DNA from: a virus
Reading direction: 5' to 3' (one strand)
IMG/VR virus record: IMGVR_UViG_3300028146_000001
Coordinates: 1-64,000 of that record
Length of the DNA: 64,000 nucleotides
Below are positions 7,305 to 15,212 of the stretch, piece after piece; the first letter of the stretch is position 1, and each line of letters opens with the position of its first letter. Under the pieces are notes generated by a model. That model saw only the letters and a program-made list of their open reading frames with translations, ran no database searches and was not told the DNA's origin. The translations under genes and the position numbers were made by a program.

Positions 7305-7494
7305 TCGGCACAACCCGTTCACTGTTGATATCATCTACGCTTTTCTTGATGTTACCGATGGCATGAAGCCGCACGACTATTTTTCGCACATGGGCGGAAC
7401 GAAGGAACGGGCCGATGAAGTCAGTCGAATTCGAGCAGAGGCGTTTGAGATGTTCGGTAAAGCATGGCTTAATTCCAAGGGAGAAAATTCATGA
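7282..7494 (+). CDS. Small hypothetical protein
   Basis: 70 residues starting 22 bp inside the previous gene; the next ATG overlaps its stop codon. Basic N-terminus, then a helical segment rich in Glu and Arg. No family recognised; tight coupling on both sides argues that it is translated. Confidence 0.6.
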   Translation: MKAKKKANRHNPFTVDIIYAFLDVTDGMKPHDYFSHMGGTKERADEVSRIRAEAFEMFGKAWLNSKGENS

Positions 7495-7691
7495 AGAACA
7501 GCAAGAAGAGAACGCTTCTACGTGAGGCAGGGTGGAGGTTATTTGGACGTGACGGATACTTCATGATCCACGACCGATTCGCGCCCACAGCCGTTCGGTT
7601 GATGATTGCATGGAAAATCTACATGGCCGAAACTGAACGTCGCCGAGAAGAAAACGCCAAGTGGGGAAAGCAGCATGTCTCTATTTCCTGA
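7491..7691 (+). CDS. Small basic hypothetical protein
   Basis: 66 residues with ATGA overlap at the start; the resolvase gene begins before its end. The GGAGG near 7531 lies inside the frame and is not its ribosome site. Strongly basic, no recognised domain. Confidence 0.6.
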   Translation: MKNSKKRTLLREAGWRLFGRDGYFMIHDRFAPTAVRLMIAWKIYMAETERRREENAKWGKQHVSIS

Positions 7692-8121
7692 AATGTCCGA
7701 GGCGATCAAGTTCTTCGTGACAGGCGAACCAATCGCCCAGCCACGACAAAGGCACGCTTACCGGAACGGGATTGTTATGTCGTACATCCCCCAGGATCAT
7801 CCGATATGGGCATTCAAGCAAGCGGTTCAGTTGATGGCAAAGTTGGCGTACAATGGGAAGCCGCTCGAAGGCCCGCTTCGCGTCAGCCTGTTGTTTCTGA
7901 TGCCGAGGCCAGGGAGATTGATATGGAAGACGCGACCGATGCCGCGCGTGTGGCAACCAGCAAAGCCCGACGCTGACAATATGGCCAAGGCTGTTATGGA
8001 TTCGCTCAATAAGCATTTGTGGGCCGACGATGCGCAGATTGTTGACCTTCATGCCGTAAAGATGTACGCCTCTAGCGACGAGTCCCCAGGCGTTGAGGTA
8101 ATGGTTCAGGAGCTTGTTTGA
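7675..8121 (+). CDS. rusA: RusA-family Holliday junction resolvase
   Basis: 148 residues from the ATG at 7675. The N-terminal beta strand with the FFVTGEPIAQPRQR motif and the central block KPDADN-x4-VMDSLN followed by WADDAQI are diagnostic of RusA, including the three acidic residues that coordinate magnesium. RusA dimers cut four-way junctions, clearing recombination or replication intermediates before packaging. It would act on products of the ERF and YqaJ proteins encoded at the right end. Confidence 0.92.
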   Translation: MSLFPEMSEAIKFFVTGEPIAQPRQRHAYRNGIVMSYIPQDHPIWAFKQAVQLMAKLAYNGKPLEGPLRVSLLFLMPRPGRLIWKTRPMPRVWQPAKPDADNMAKAVMDSLNKHLWADDAQIVDLHAVKMYASSDESPGVEVMVQELV

Positions 8122-8345
8122 TTCAAATGAGAAAAGCAAAATCGGTAATCAAACAAATATTACGCGAGAAAACGGTTGTTGATTTGCAGATCGAGTTGCA
8201 GGCATCCTATCAACAGCTTGCGTACCTATGGGAATCGACCGGCTCTTGCCCGTGCGGAGCAAGAAAAGAATCTCCCAGCACTCACCCGCATGTTATTTCC
8301 TGCCCGACAGCTAAAGCGGTTCTCTTCATGAAAGGCAAAGAATAA
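8118..8345 (+). CDS. Small hypothetical with Cys pair
   Basis: 75 residues from a TTG overlapping the RusA stop; AGGAG at 8106-8110 is correctly spaced for the TTG, whereas the ATG at 8127 is too far away. A helical N-terminus precedes C-x-C (CPCG) and HPHVISC, which could form a Cys/His metal site. Function unknown. Confidence 0.6.
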   Translation: MIQMRKAKSVIKQILREKTVVDLQIELQASYQQLAYLWESTGSCPCGARKESPSTHPHVISCPTAKAVLFMKGKE

Positions 8346-8473
8346 TGGCTAATCCGTGGATCGTCTTAATTTCCGCGCTTGACCAAGATCAGGCCCACGC
8401 CGATGAGTGGTGGAGGAGTGCGAGCATAGAAGAAAAGATACTCGTCTGGTTGGTGATGCAAAGAGACTGCTAA
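8345..8473 (+). CDS. 42-residue microprotein
   Basis: The ATG overlaps the previous TAA (TAATG). The product is short, acidic and Trp-rich (PWIVL, EWWRS, ILVWLVM) and ends in Cys. It is supported by coupling and by filling an otherwise empty gap; no homology known to me. Confidence 0.5.
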   Translation: MANPWIVLISALDQDQAHADEWWRSASIEEKILVWLVMQRDC

Positions 8474-8500
8474 ACACATGAAGAAGAAATAATATCCCGC

Positions 8501-8572
8501 ATGGCCCAGAACGAGTTTCTTAGATTGGCGGTAAAGAACGAAATACCAGAGGCCAGCGATGAGGTATTGTAG
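8501..8572 (+). CDS. Possible 23-residue leader peptide
   Basis: An ATG frame that ends 14 bp inside the next gene. The arrangement could couple translation to the gene at 8559. There is no convincing ribosome site, so this is only a possibility. Confidence 0.2.
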   Translation: MAQNEFLRLAVKNEIPEASDEVL

Positions 8573-8804
8573 TTCTTGCGGCTGTCCTCGACTGGATACA
8601 TCGCTCGATCCGTGTCCCGAATGTGGAGATTGGCAATTCTCAATCGTGCCGCAGATTCAACATCAAGGTTGGCTTGAAAGAGGCGGCAAACCAGTGGAAC
8701 TTGTGCAAGGGGAGTTATTCAATGTCCCGACCTCGACCAAGACACCGCAACCGTCGCCGCAGACGGGAGATCAACGAACACCACAACCCGATAAAGCGGG
8801 ATGA
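8559..8804 (+). CDS. Zinc-ribbon protein
   Basis: 81 residues. C-x2-C at 4-7 and C-x2-C at 19-22 give a textbook zinc ribbon at the N-terminus, followed by a low-complexity Pro/Thr/Gln tail. The tail is the part that overlaps the next gene by 83 bp in another frame, so the overlap may have shaped its composition. Confidence 0.65.
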   Translation: MRYCSSCGCPRLDTSLDPCPECGDWQFSIVPQIQHQGWLERGGKPVELVQGELFNVPTSTKTPQPSPQTGDQRTPQPDKAG

Positions 8805-8913
8805 ATTGGTAACGCTGGTATGTACCGGATGCTACAAAACCTGTTTCGCCAAGGGGAACCTGGAAGATCGGACGTGTAACCGATGCCAAAGTCCGATGGT
8901 GGAGGCAAGATGA
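8722..8913 (+). CDS. Arg-rich zinc-ribbon protein overlapping the previous gene
   Basis: 63 residues from the ATG at 8722 with GGGGAG about 8 nt upstream. An Arg/His-rich N-terminus (residues 1-25) precedes a C-x2-C ... C-x2-C zinc ribbon. The first 83 bp are shared with the upstream gene. The basic arm plus zinc ribbon suggests nucleic-acid binding. Confidence 0.6.
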   Translation: MSRPRPRHRNRRRRREINEHHNPIKRDELVTLVCTGCYKTCFAKGNLEDRTCNRCQSPMVEAR

Positions 8914-9164
8914 TGCCTCAGAGAAGATTTTGTTCTTTGTGCGATATTTTCTTGCTCGATCCGAGCGAGAAGAATGTGTGTCCGACGTGCCTTGAGCGAG
9001 TGGCGATTGATCCGGTTGTGCAATACGTGAATTGCCCACGATGCGGAAGGTTTCAACCAGACGATGATGTTTTTGAGTGTAATTTTTGTTGGATGACAAT
9101 TTGTTCTGGGTGCTGCTACGACGAACACAATCAAGACGTATGCTACGATGACGAAGAATATTAG
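8913..9164 (+). CDS. Cys-rich double zinc-finger protein
   Basis: 83 residues. Of the two adjacent ATGs (8910, 8913) the second is 7 nt from GGAGG (8901-8905). It has five C-x2-C-type pairs arranged like two treble-clef or RING-like sites and a very acidic C-terminus. It may be an RNA- or protein-binding module; no named family recognised. Confidence 0.7.
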   Translation: MPQRRFCSLCDIFLLDPSEKNVCPTCLERVAIDPVVQYVNCPRCGRFQPDDDVFECNFCWMTICSGCCYDEHNQDVCYDDEEY

Positions 9165-9172
9165 AGGCAAGG

Positions 9173-9454
9173 ATGGCTGAAATTCAGATCAAGGTAATAA
9201 CCCGCGTCAGCGAGCGTTGTATCTGGGTCCGCCTCGAAGAAGGCGACATGCCCGAACTTATGATGCCACGCTGCATGATCCGGCACGGCGAATGGCTCTC
9301 GGAAGGCGAGCGTGACTTGATCTTGGACGTGTCCACTATGTTGTACGCGGAGATTAAGGAAGTCATCCGGCGAGCCAAGGTAACGGAAGGGAAAAAAGCG
9401 GTCCAACTTCAAAGGGAAGTTTGGGACGAAAACAAAAGGAGAGCGGGACAGTGA
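9173..9454 (+). CDS. Conserved phage hypothetical
   Basis: 93 residues, ATG 8 bp after the previous stop with GAGGCAAGG upstream. Predicted N-terminal beta hairpin (IQIKVITRVSERCIWVRL) then a helical acidic/basic C-terminus. GTGA overlap links it to the next gene. Confidence 0.65.
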   Translation: MAEIQIKVITRVSERCIWVRLEEGDMPELMMPRCMIRHGEWLSEGERDLILDVSTMLYAEIKEVIRRAKVTEGKKAVQLQREVWDENKRRAGQ

Positions 9455-9657
9455 TTGACAGCAAACAATACGAAGTCCGTTTGGCAAAGCAGAGCGGCGG
9501 TAAGGCTGGCAAAGGCCGAAACAAAACCTCAACGGTCCAAGTCCTTTACCGTTCCTGCATCGTGAAGTTGTTTCGATTTGATTTGGATGAGACTGGTTCG
9601 TTTCGCAAAGCATGGGATAAGGCCAAACAGTACGTCAAAGATCGGAGCAAGCCGTGA
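9451..9657 (+). CDS. Small basic hypothetical
   Basis: 68 residues from a GTG overlapping the previous stop. Lys-rich, with a short helical C-terminus. GTGA coupling on both ends. No family recognised. Confidence 0.6.
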   Translation: MIDSKQYEVRLAKQSGGKAGKGRNKTSTVQVLYRSCIVKLFRFDLDETGSFRKAWDKAKQYVKDRSKP

Positions 9658-9878
9658 ACCTCCACATCTACCCAGCCAACTATAACGAAGCGTGCTACAC
9701 ATGCCCATGTTTGCCGTTCCCACACGCGAACCACGTTTACAAGCGAAGAGGGCTAGGCTTTTTGCATTGTACTTGGTGCAACAAAAGAGTTGTCGCGGTT
9801 TCGGCTGGACAAGATGAGCCGTTCGCTATATGTCCTGTTTGCGGAAGTACAGATTGTATTCCAGGCCCAATTTCGTAA
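9654..9878 (+). CDS. Zinc-ribbon protein
   Basis: 74 residues from a GTG overlapping the previous stop. It contains CYTCPC near residue 14, C-x2-C near 40 and C-x2-C near 61, enough for one or two zinc sites. Probably a nucleic-acid-binding microprotein. Confidence 0.65.
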   Translation: MNLHIYPANYNEACYTCPCLPFPHANHVYKRRGLGFLHCTWCNKRVVAVSAGQDEPFAICPVCGSTDCIPGPIS

Positions 9879-9895
9879 GCAAAGGAGTATTGAAC

Positions 9896-9952
9896 ATGGA
9901 CGACCAAGAATTTCCGTGGCCCATCGAAATCGGCGAGAATGGGGGAGCGTAG
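9896..9952 (+). CDS. Putative 18-residue peptide
   Basis: An ATG with a strong AAAGGAG ribosome site 8 nt upstream opens an 18-codon acidic frame that ends 2 bp before the next start. The good ribosome site is the only strong evidence. It may be a leader peptide that delivers ribosomes to the next gene. Confidence 0.4.
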   Translation: MDDQEFPWPIEIGENGGA

Positions 9953-9954
9953 CA

Positions 9955-10287
9955 ATGCCGCTAATCACTCGCGCAGAAGCCGTAGCCCGCGTCAAACAGC
10001 TTCCCAGCCAACACCGCCGCATAGCTTGGGCGCTATCCTGGGATTACCCCGACATCGAGATTGCCGAAGTCGCCCTAATCCCCCTTGCCGCCGTGCGTGA
10101 GCATATCGCTACCATTTGCCAAGTTCTCCAATGCGATGAACGCGGCATCGGGTTGGTAATGGCATTGGGAGAGGGTATCAGAACGCCAGAATTTCAGGAG
10201 TGGCCCATGCACCGCACACCGCCGCAGATGAAGAAACCGATTGGCAACGAAGGCATATTGAATGGCCCGCAAATCCCCCCAGCTTGA
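9955..10287 (+). CDS. Hypothetical protein, possible sigma-like HTH
   Basis: 110 residues from the ATG at 9955 with GGGGGAG upstream. Residues 10-55 resemble a region-4-type helix-turn-helix (ARVKQLP-x3-RRIAWALS ... IEIAEVALIPLAAVREHIATI). It could be a small DNA-binding regulator, but the match is by eye only. The C-terminus overlaps the next gene by 26 bp. Confidence 0.55.
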   Translation: MPLITRAEAVARVKQLPSQHRRIAWALSWDYPDIEIAEVALIPLAAVREHIATICQVLQCDERGIGLVMALGEGIRTPEFQEWPMHRTPPQMKKPIGNEGILNGPQIPPA

Positions 10288-10942
10288 AGTTTGCGATTTC
10301 CCCCGATGCGGCAGGCCAAAGCACGCTTACGGTCTATGCGTCGGTCACGTCTACCAGCGAAGCGCCGGAATAGAGCTTCACCCGATCCGCAAGAAGAAGA
10401 TTCCGCTAGGGGCCGTTTGCACGTTTGAGGGATGCGGTAGAAAACAACACTCAAAAGGATTGTGCATCGGTCACGTCGCACAACGACGAACTGGTAAGGC
10501 TCTATCGCCACTCAAAGAAAAGAAAATCCGCGACGGTGGATGGCAAGAAACTCCATGCAAATCTGAAAAATATCCCGACCTGAACTTGATTCATGAGGTA
10601 ATGTTTGATTGGATCATCGACTTTTTTCTGTACCAAGGCGTAATGCCGTCAATCGAGGAAGTGTCGGTTGCTATGGGATGCCAAGAGACGAGTCAGGCAC
10701 GCGACATAGTAAACCGGCTTTTCAGACTGCGATACCTTACTCCACATGGAAGTAGAAAAGAGGGAGCGATCAAGGCATTCGGGACCAAATACAAACAGCC
10801 GATCATGCGAGTTCTGTTCGAGAAAATATATTTCGGCCCGATGCCGAGACGGTTGACCGCGAAACAGGCTATGCAGATCGGGAGCGACTTGTACTACCTT
10901 GGGAAAGAATTACACAGGAGGCAGTATCGTGGCAACAGCTAA
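10262..10942 (+). CDS. Tandem Cys/His-repeat protein with C-terminal winged helix
   Basis: 226 residues. Two copies, about 42 residues apart, of the motif C-x4-CGR-x5-GLC-x-GH-x2-QR (residues 11-36 and 53-78) form small zinc knuckles of a type often found beside HNH or AP2 DNA-binding proteins. The C-terminal half (about 105-165) looks like a LexA-type winged helix (PSIEEVSVAMG, then NRLFRLRYL). It is probably a DNA-binding regulator of the left operon. Confidence 0.65.
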   Translation: MARKSPQLEVCDFPRCGRPKHAYGLCVGHVYQRSAGIELHPIRKKKIPLGAVCTFEGCGRKQHSKGLCIGHVAQRRTGKALSPLKEKKIRDGGWQETPCKSEKYPDLNLIHEVMFDWIIDFFLYQGVMPSIEEVSVAMGCQETSQARDIVNRLFRLRYLTPHGSRKEGAIKAFGTKYKQPIMRVLFEKIYFGPMPRRLTAKQAMQIGSDLYYLGKELHRRQYRGNS

Positions 10943-11369
10943 ACCGGAGATGAAAATGGACTGCGTTTTGAAACAAGCCGTTGACCGGATTCGTAAAGTC
11001 GATGCCGCCGCAAACTGGCAGGCTGTCACCGACCTTTACCCGAACGAATACCTTACTGATGGCGACGACGGCGTTACCGCAGGTATCGACTCTGATTGCA
11101 GCTTAATAAAGACGGCTTACATGGCCGAACATCCAGCCGATGACGATGAACTTGCCGGTAAAGCATGGCTTGTGAAGTCCGGTTTTGAACCCGATCCAAC
11201 GCGAAGCACTTACGGATTCGTGCTTGGTTGCGTGCTTGTGACGTTCACAGGAACTTCTTTTCTTCACGTCGAGTTAAGGGAAGATACGTTCGACGTTACG
11301 CGAACGCCAACACGCGGCGACGTTCGCCGTCTTTGCAAGGAATTGAGAATTGACACGTTCAAAGGATAA
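10929..11369 (+). CDS. Hypothetical protein ending the left operon
   Basis: 146 residues from a GTG 8 nt after AGGAGG (10916-10921). A mixed alpha/beta product with no recognised motif. Its stop abuts the stop of the converging minus-strand gene with no gap, so no intrinsic terminator fits between the two operons. Confidence 0.7.
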   Translation: MATAKPEMKMDCVLKQAVDRIRKVDAAANWQAVTDLYPNEYLTDGDDGVTAGIDSDCSLIKTAYMAEHPADDDELAGKAWLVKSGFEPDPTRSTYGFVLGCVLVTFTGTSFLHVELREDTFDVTRTPTRGDVRRLCKELRIDTFKG

Positions 11370-14300
11370 TCACTTCGGAAGTTTATTGTGTTGCGCCTGT
11401 TGATACAGAGTCAGCAGCGCCAACTCCTCTTGACTGAGTTGCCCGCGATTCGCTTGCGGAACATAAACATCGGTAAAGCTGCGAACCGCTGGATTTCTCC
11501 GCAGCAAGTTCTCCGCGAACTGTTCGACCGCGACCCGCCGAGCCTGTTCAGGATTCACGTTCGTAGTCCGTGCGCCAAGAAGCAGCCGCAGCGCGGACGG
11601 TATTCCCTGATCGACCGGATTCGCCAAGCCTTGATACGCCGTCTGACCCGACGTGACCGCGCGAGCAAGCGGAGAGGCGTTCAACAACTGGTTTCCCAAT
11701 GTCCCGACCGGAAGCGGATAATTGGAAGGAAGTTCTTGCAAGTTGTACGATGACCGACCCATCGCAGTTTCAATCGGCAGGCGAAGAAGCGGATTCAACT
11801 GACTCAGCGCTCCACGGGCGGGACTAATCAGATTCGTCAAGTCTTCTTGAGGCAGACCGACCGTGTTTAGATAGCGTTGCTTTCCGTCCTCAGTCTGACC
11901 GGCAGGGATCGCGTACCCGCTTCTCGTTACATCCTCTGGGACCATTTGATTGTGACCTTGCATCTCGTTCATGAGTCGCATGGTCTGTGCCATCCGTCCA
12001 CCTGGATTCGTGGCGATTTCTCCGACCATTTGCGGCATCGACTGTCTGGTATAACTGTAGAAAGGCATGATCCGGCGCATCACGTCCCGCTCGAAATTCG
12101 ATAAGTTCCCAAAATCATAGTGTGCCTCGATCACCTTCTTGTAAGCCGCAAGCGGATTAAACCCGCGCTCGCTGGCGTCGATGTACGTTGCCAACCGCTG
12201 TAGCTCCTCAAGGTGATTCTGCGTCGTCTGCATTACGCCGGTCGGCAGGAACTTGCTTTCGGTGTTCCCTGCCACGCCACGGACGTTCAAGGGGTTGCTC
12301 CGACTCTCCCAAGAAAACGGGTTTAGGTCCGCCGCCGTGGGGATGTGCTTAGAAAGTGATTCGCCCAGGCCGAGCGGCTTTGCTCCAATCACCGGCTGAT
12401 CGTGTGTGACCGTCCGCAGAAGCGGATTTTGCCCCGCCGCTTCGACCGCTTGATACTTCTTCGTGTCCATCAAGTTCGTTTGATAAATCTCCCGCCATAG
12501 TTGCTTGGTCGCTTCTTCGTCGGTCATGCCACGGAAACGCGGGATACGGTCGGCAATGCCTTCGAGTGTTCCACCGGCCCGCAGTTCTTGAGCCTTGGCA
12601 AGAGGAGAGAAAGCCGACCCGCCTCCCGTAAACCGCTTGTAGGCGTCCGAGAGCGTGTTGCGCATCACCGTTGCCGGATACGAAGTCTGTCCCGCTTTGG
12701 TCAAGTTGGTTATCGAATCGAGCGCTGATAGGATCGGCTTCAATCCTTCGGGAGCCTTGGCATCGGACGGCTTCAAGAATCCCATCAACTTTGCCGCGTT
12801 CTTTTCTGATACGGTAAGTTCGCCGAGTTCCTTAACTCCGATAGCTTCCGCAGCGAGAACGGGATTCAAGCCAACCTTCTCGACTAGATCGGCAACAGGC
12901 ACAGAGCCTACCGTGGGAGTTCTTTCGACAATCTTTGGCAGCAGATTGAAAGCTGATTCAGCGGCCCCTCGACGGCCAGCTTCGGTAAGCCCCTTGTGTT
13001 CCAGCATGGCGAGTGGGTGATGACCGAACCATCCACCGGATTCCTGGATAGATGGAATGTCAAGATTCTTGTGCCAACTGGCCAGCCCTTCGGCTTGCTT
13101 GAATTTGTCATCCAAGAATTTGAAACGGTCGGCCATTTCAGCGCGAGACATAGGCTCCAAGGATTTAATCGCACCGGATTCTTTTGGCGACATCACCCAG
13201 ACGAGAGAGGTTTTCTTGCCATTGTTTATGTCGGCCTGCACGCGATGATGACCGTCTACAATGTCGTAGCCGCCGTCCTTGTTCATCTCAACAAACGGCC
13301 GATCTTTCTGGTAGCTTTGCTGGTACTTGGCAATTACTTCGTCATGCTTGGCGGCTGGGCTAAGTTCGGAGATCGGCACTTCTTTCAACTCGTACATATT
13401 TTTGTCAGCGCCACGCCCGCTTACCTTTGCCCCGACCGGATAAGTTCCTTCCTCTCCTATCAAGGGAAATTGCCCAGCAGGTTTGGCTTCGCTTGCCGAC
13501 GCTGCAACGCGAAGATTGTCCAACTCGCGGAGATTCTTTTTGTACGCTGCATTGGCCGCTTTAACTTCCATCTCGCCCGCCGCAATTGCTTGCGGATCGG
13601 GATTAACAAATTCAGTTTTCAATCGGCGAAGATTTGCCTTTGCAGTATCGAGACGGTTGTAAGCGGCGTTCGCCTCTGTCTCTCCTATCGTGGCCAGTTC
13701 CCTTGCCGTCTTCGGAGCCTCAGCAGTCGCGACCTTATTCAAACTACCAACCGCTTCGCTTTCTACCTTGATCCGGTCTAGCTGACTCTTGAGTGCCTTG
13801 TGGGTTGCTTCGTCTTCCGCCGTCATGCCAAGGACGTTCTCCCTAATCCACTTGGCGGCAGCATCCGGCTTCATGTCCTGCAACTCAGCCTTCTTGGATA
13901 ACGAGTTTATGGACATTTGACCCGGCGCATCGCCTTCCGCGAATAGATTGCCCATCAGCTTGCCGCTTGCACCTTGTTCTTTCGGCAAGAAGTTCTCGAC
14001 CTTGTTTTGCGTTGTTTGAAGGAATGCGTATCCCTTTGCGGTCTTCGCTTTGTCTGCAAGACCAGCCGCTATGTTCTTTTCGAGAATATCGGCGTATTGC
14101 TTGCGGGCCATTTCCGCCAACTGAACACCGCCGTCGCCGAGTTTTTCTTTGGCAGCGTTGAACACGGCCAACTGATCGGGATGGATAGTTCCAGCTTCGA
14201 CGAGCGGGGCGCGTTCGATGTAGTTCAATAACTCTGGACCCATCTTCCGGCTTGCTGCAACGTGTTCCGGCCCCCACGTTTTGCCAAGCTGATGCTCGAT

Positions 14301-15209
14301 TAGATTCTGCGAAAATTCACCGATAGGAGTGTACGCTTTGCGAGCTTCGTTTGCCGCCGTCAAAGACCGTTCCGCATTAGCAATCGCTTCCGGCTGAAAG
14401 ATCGGATCGGCAAACCCTGCCGCCTTGCGGTCGAACAAAGCCCGAGCGCCGCGAGCGATGGGAGATAGTTGATCGGACAAGAAATTGCCAACCGGAGCAG
14501 CCCCAGGAATCATTCCAACGGCGTTAGAAATGGCCCGCCCAGGTCCGGTAAGGTCGAAAGTCGTTCCAATGTCCGTGAACGGGACGTGGAAGCCCAGATG
14601 GCCGCCCAGGCGTTGCCCAGCCACTTCCGCCGCCGACGTTGCTTTGCCGGTAAGCTGGGTAAGATGTTCAGCCAAAGCGGTTGCTTCGGGAGAACCAGCC
14701 GCTAAACCCGCTATACGCCCCGCTGTGCCACCGATGTTTTTAGGCAGGACATTAGCCATTTGCGCGGCTTTGCCGAGCTTGGTAAGCGAGCCAGCCCCCA
14801 AGGTGAGATAGGTAGCCGGATCGGTAAGAACGTCCAAACCGAACCCGCCGATGCCTTCCGGCGAGAAAAACGACGTATCCTTATTACCGCCAAGGAGATC
14901 GGACCCGTGAACCTCATTTTCAGGGTTGGTGATGCCCAACGTGTCGGAAAACGGGATGATCGAGGCAAGTTCTTCGGGACGCCCGCCGAGCAGACCACGA
15001 ATGGCCCGCCCGCCGAGTGCCTTGGACATGGACCCGCCGAGCCAACCGAGGCCATGCAGAGCGCCCGAGCCGATGCGCGACAGGAGCGAGTCCTGTTCTT
15101 CGGGAGTCAATGGAGAAACGGCAGTTGGCCGAGGAGCAGGCGTACCGGCTCCAAACGGATCGCCGAAAGGATTCGGCATCACGAAAGGGTTGTCAAGTGG
15201 AAGTGCCAT
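11370..15209 (-). CDS. Large internal virion / ejection protein candidate with embedded ParB/Srx-like domain
   Basis: 1279 residues, the largest gene and the last of the virion operon. An N-terminal Gly/Ala-rich amphipathic region (about 40-180) could contact membranes. Long helical stretches follow. Around residues 605-675 there is a ParB/sulfiredoxin-like segment (PISELSPAAKHDEV then DGHHRVQAD). A C-terminal motif near 1060-1110 (YDFGNLSNFERDVMRRIMPF then YTRQSMPQM) is shared with large structural proteins of short-tailed phages. Position and size fit a protein packaged in the head and ejected with DNA, but this is inferred. Confidence 0.65.
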   Translation of the reverse strand: MALPLDNPFVMPNPFGDPFGAGTPAPRPTAVSPLTPEEQDSLLSRIGSGALHGLGWLGGSMSKALGGRAIRGLLGGRPEELASIIPFSDTLGITNPENEVHGSDLLGGNKDTSFFSPEGIGGFGLDVLTDPATYLTLGAGSLTKLGKAAQMANVLPKNIGGTAGRIAGLAAGSPEATALAEHLTQLTGKATSAAEVAGQRLGGHLGFHVPFTDIGTTFDLTGPGRAISNAVGMIPGAAPVGNFLSDQLSPIARGARALFDRKAAGFADPIFQPEAIANAERSLTAANEARKAYTPIGEFSQNLIEHQLGKTWGPEHVAASRKMGPELLNYIERAPLVEAGTIHPDQLAVFNAAKEKLGDGGVQLAEMARKQYADILEKNIAAGLADKAKTAKGYAFLQTTQNKVENFLPKEQGASGKLMGNLFAEGDAPGQMSINSLSKKAELQDMKPDAAAKWIRENVLGMTAEDEATHKALKSQLDRIKVESEAVGSLNKVATAEAPKTARELATIGETEANAAYNRLDTAKANLRRLKTEFVNPDPQAIAAGEMEVKAANAAYKKNLRELDNLRVAASASEAKPAGQFPLIGEEGTYPVGAKVSGRGADKNMYELKEVPISELSPAAKHDEVIAKYQQSYQKDRPFVEMNKDGGYDIVDGHHRVQADINNGKKTSLVWVMSPKESGAIKSLEPMSRAEMADRFKFLDDKFKQAEGLASWHKNLDIPSIQESGGWFGHHPLAMLEHKGLTEAGRRGAAESAFNLLPKIVERTPTVGSVPVADLVEKVGLNPVLAAEAIGVKELGELTVSEKNAAKLMGFLKPSDAKAPEGLKPILSALDSITNLTKAGQTSYPATVMRNTLSDAYKRFTGGGSAFSPLAKAQELRAGGTLEGIADRIPRFRGMTDEEATKQLWREIYQTNLMDTKKYQAVEAAGQNPLLRTVTHDQPVIGAKPLGLGESLSKHIPTAADLNPFSWESRSNPLNVRGVAGNTESKFLPTGVMQTTQNHLEELQRLATYIDASERGFNPLAAYKKVIEAHYDFGNLSNFERDVMRRIMPFYSYTRQSMPQMVGEIATNPGGRMAQTMRLMNEMQGHNQMVPEDVTRSGYAIPAGQTEDGKQRYLNTVGLPQEDLTNLISPARGALSQLNPLLRLPIETAMGRSSYNLQELPSNYPLPVGTLGNQLLNASPLARAVTSGQTAYQGLANPVDQGIPSALRLLLGARTTNVNPEQARRVAVEQFAENLLRRNPAVRSFTDVYVPQANRGQLSQEELALLTLYQQAQHNKLPK

Positions 15210-15212
15210 TGT

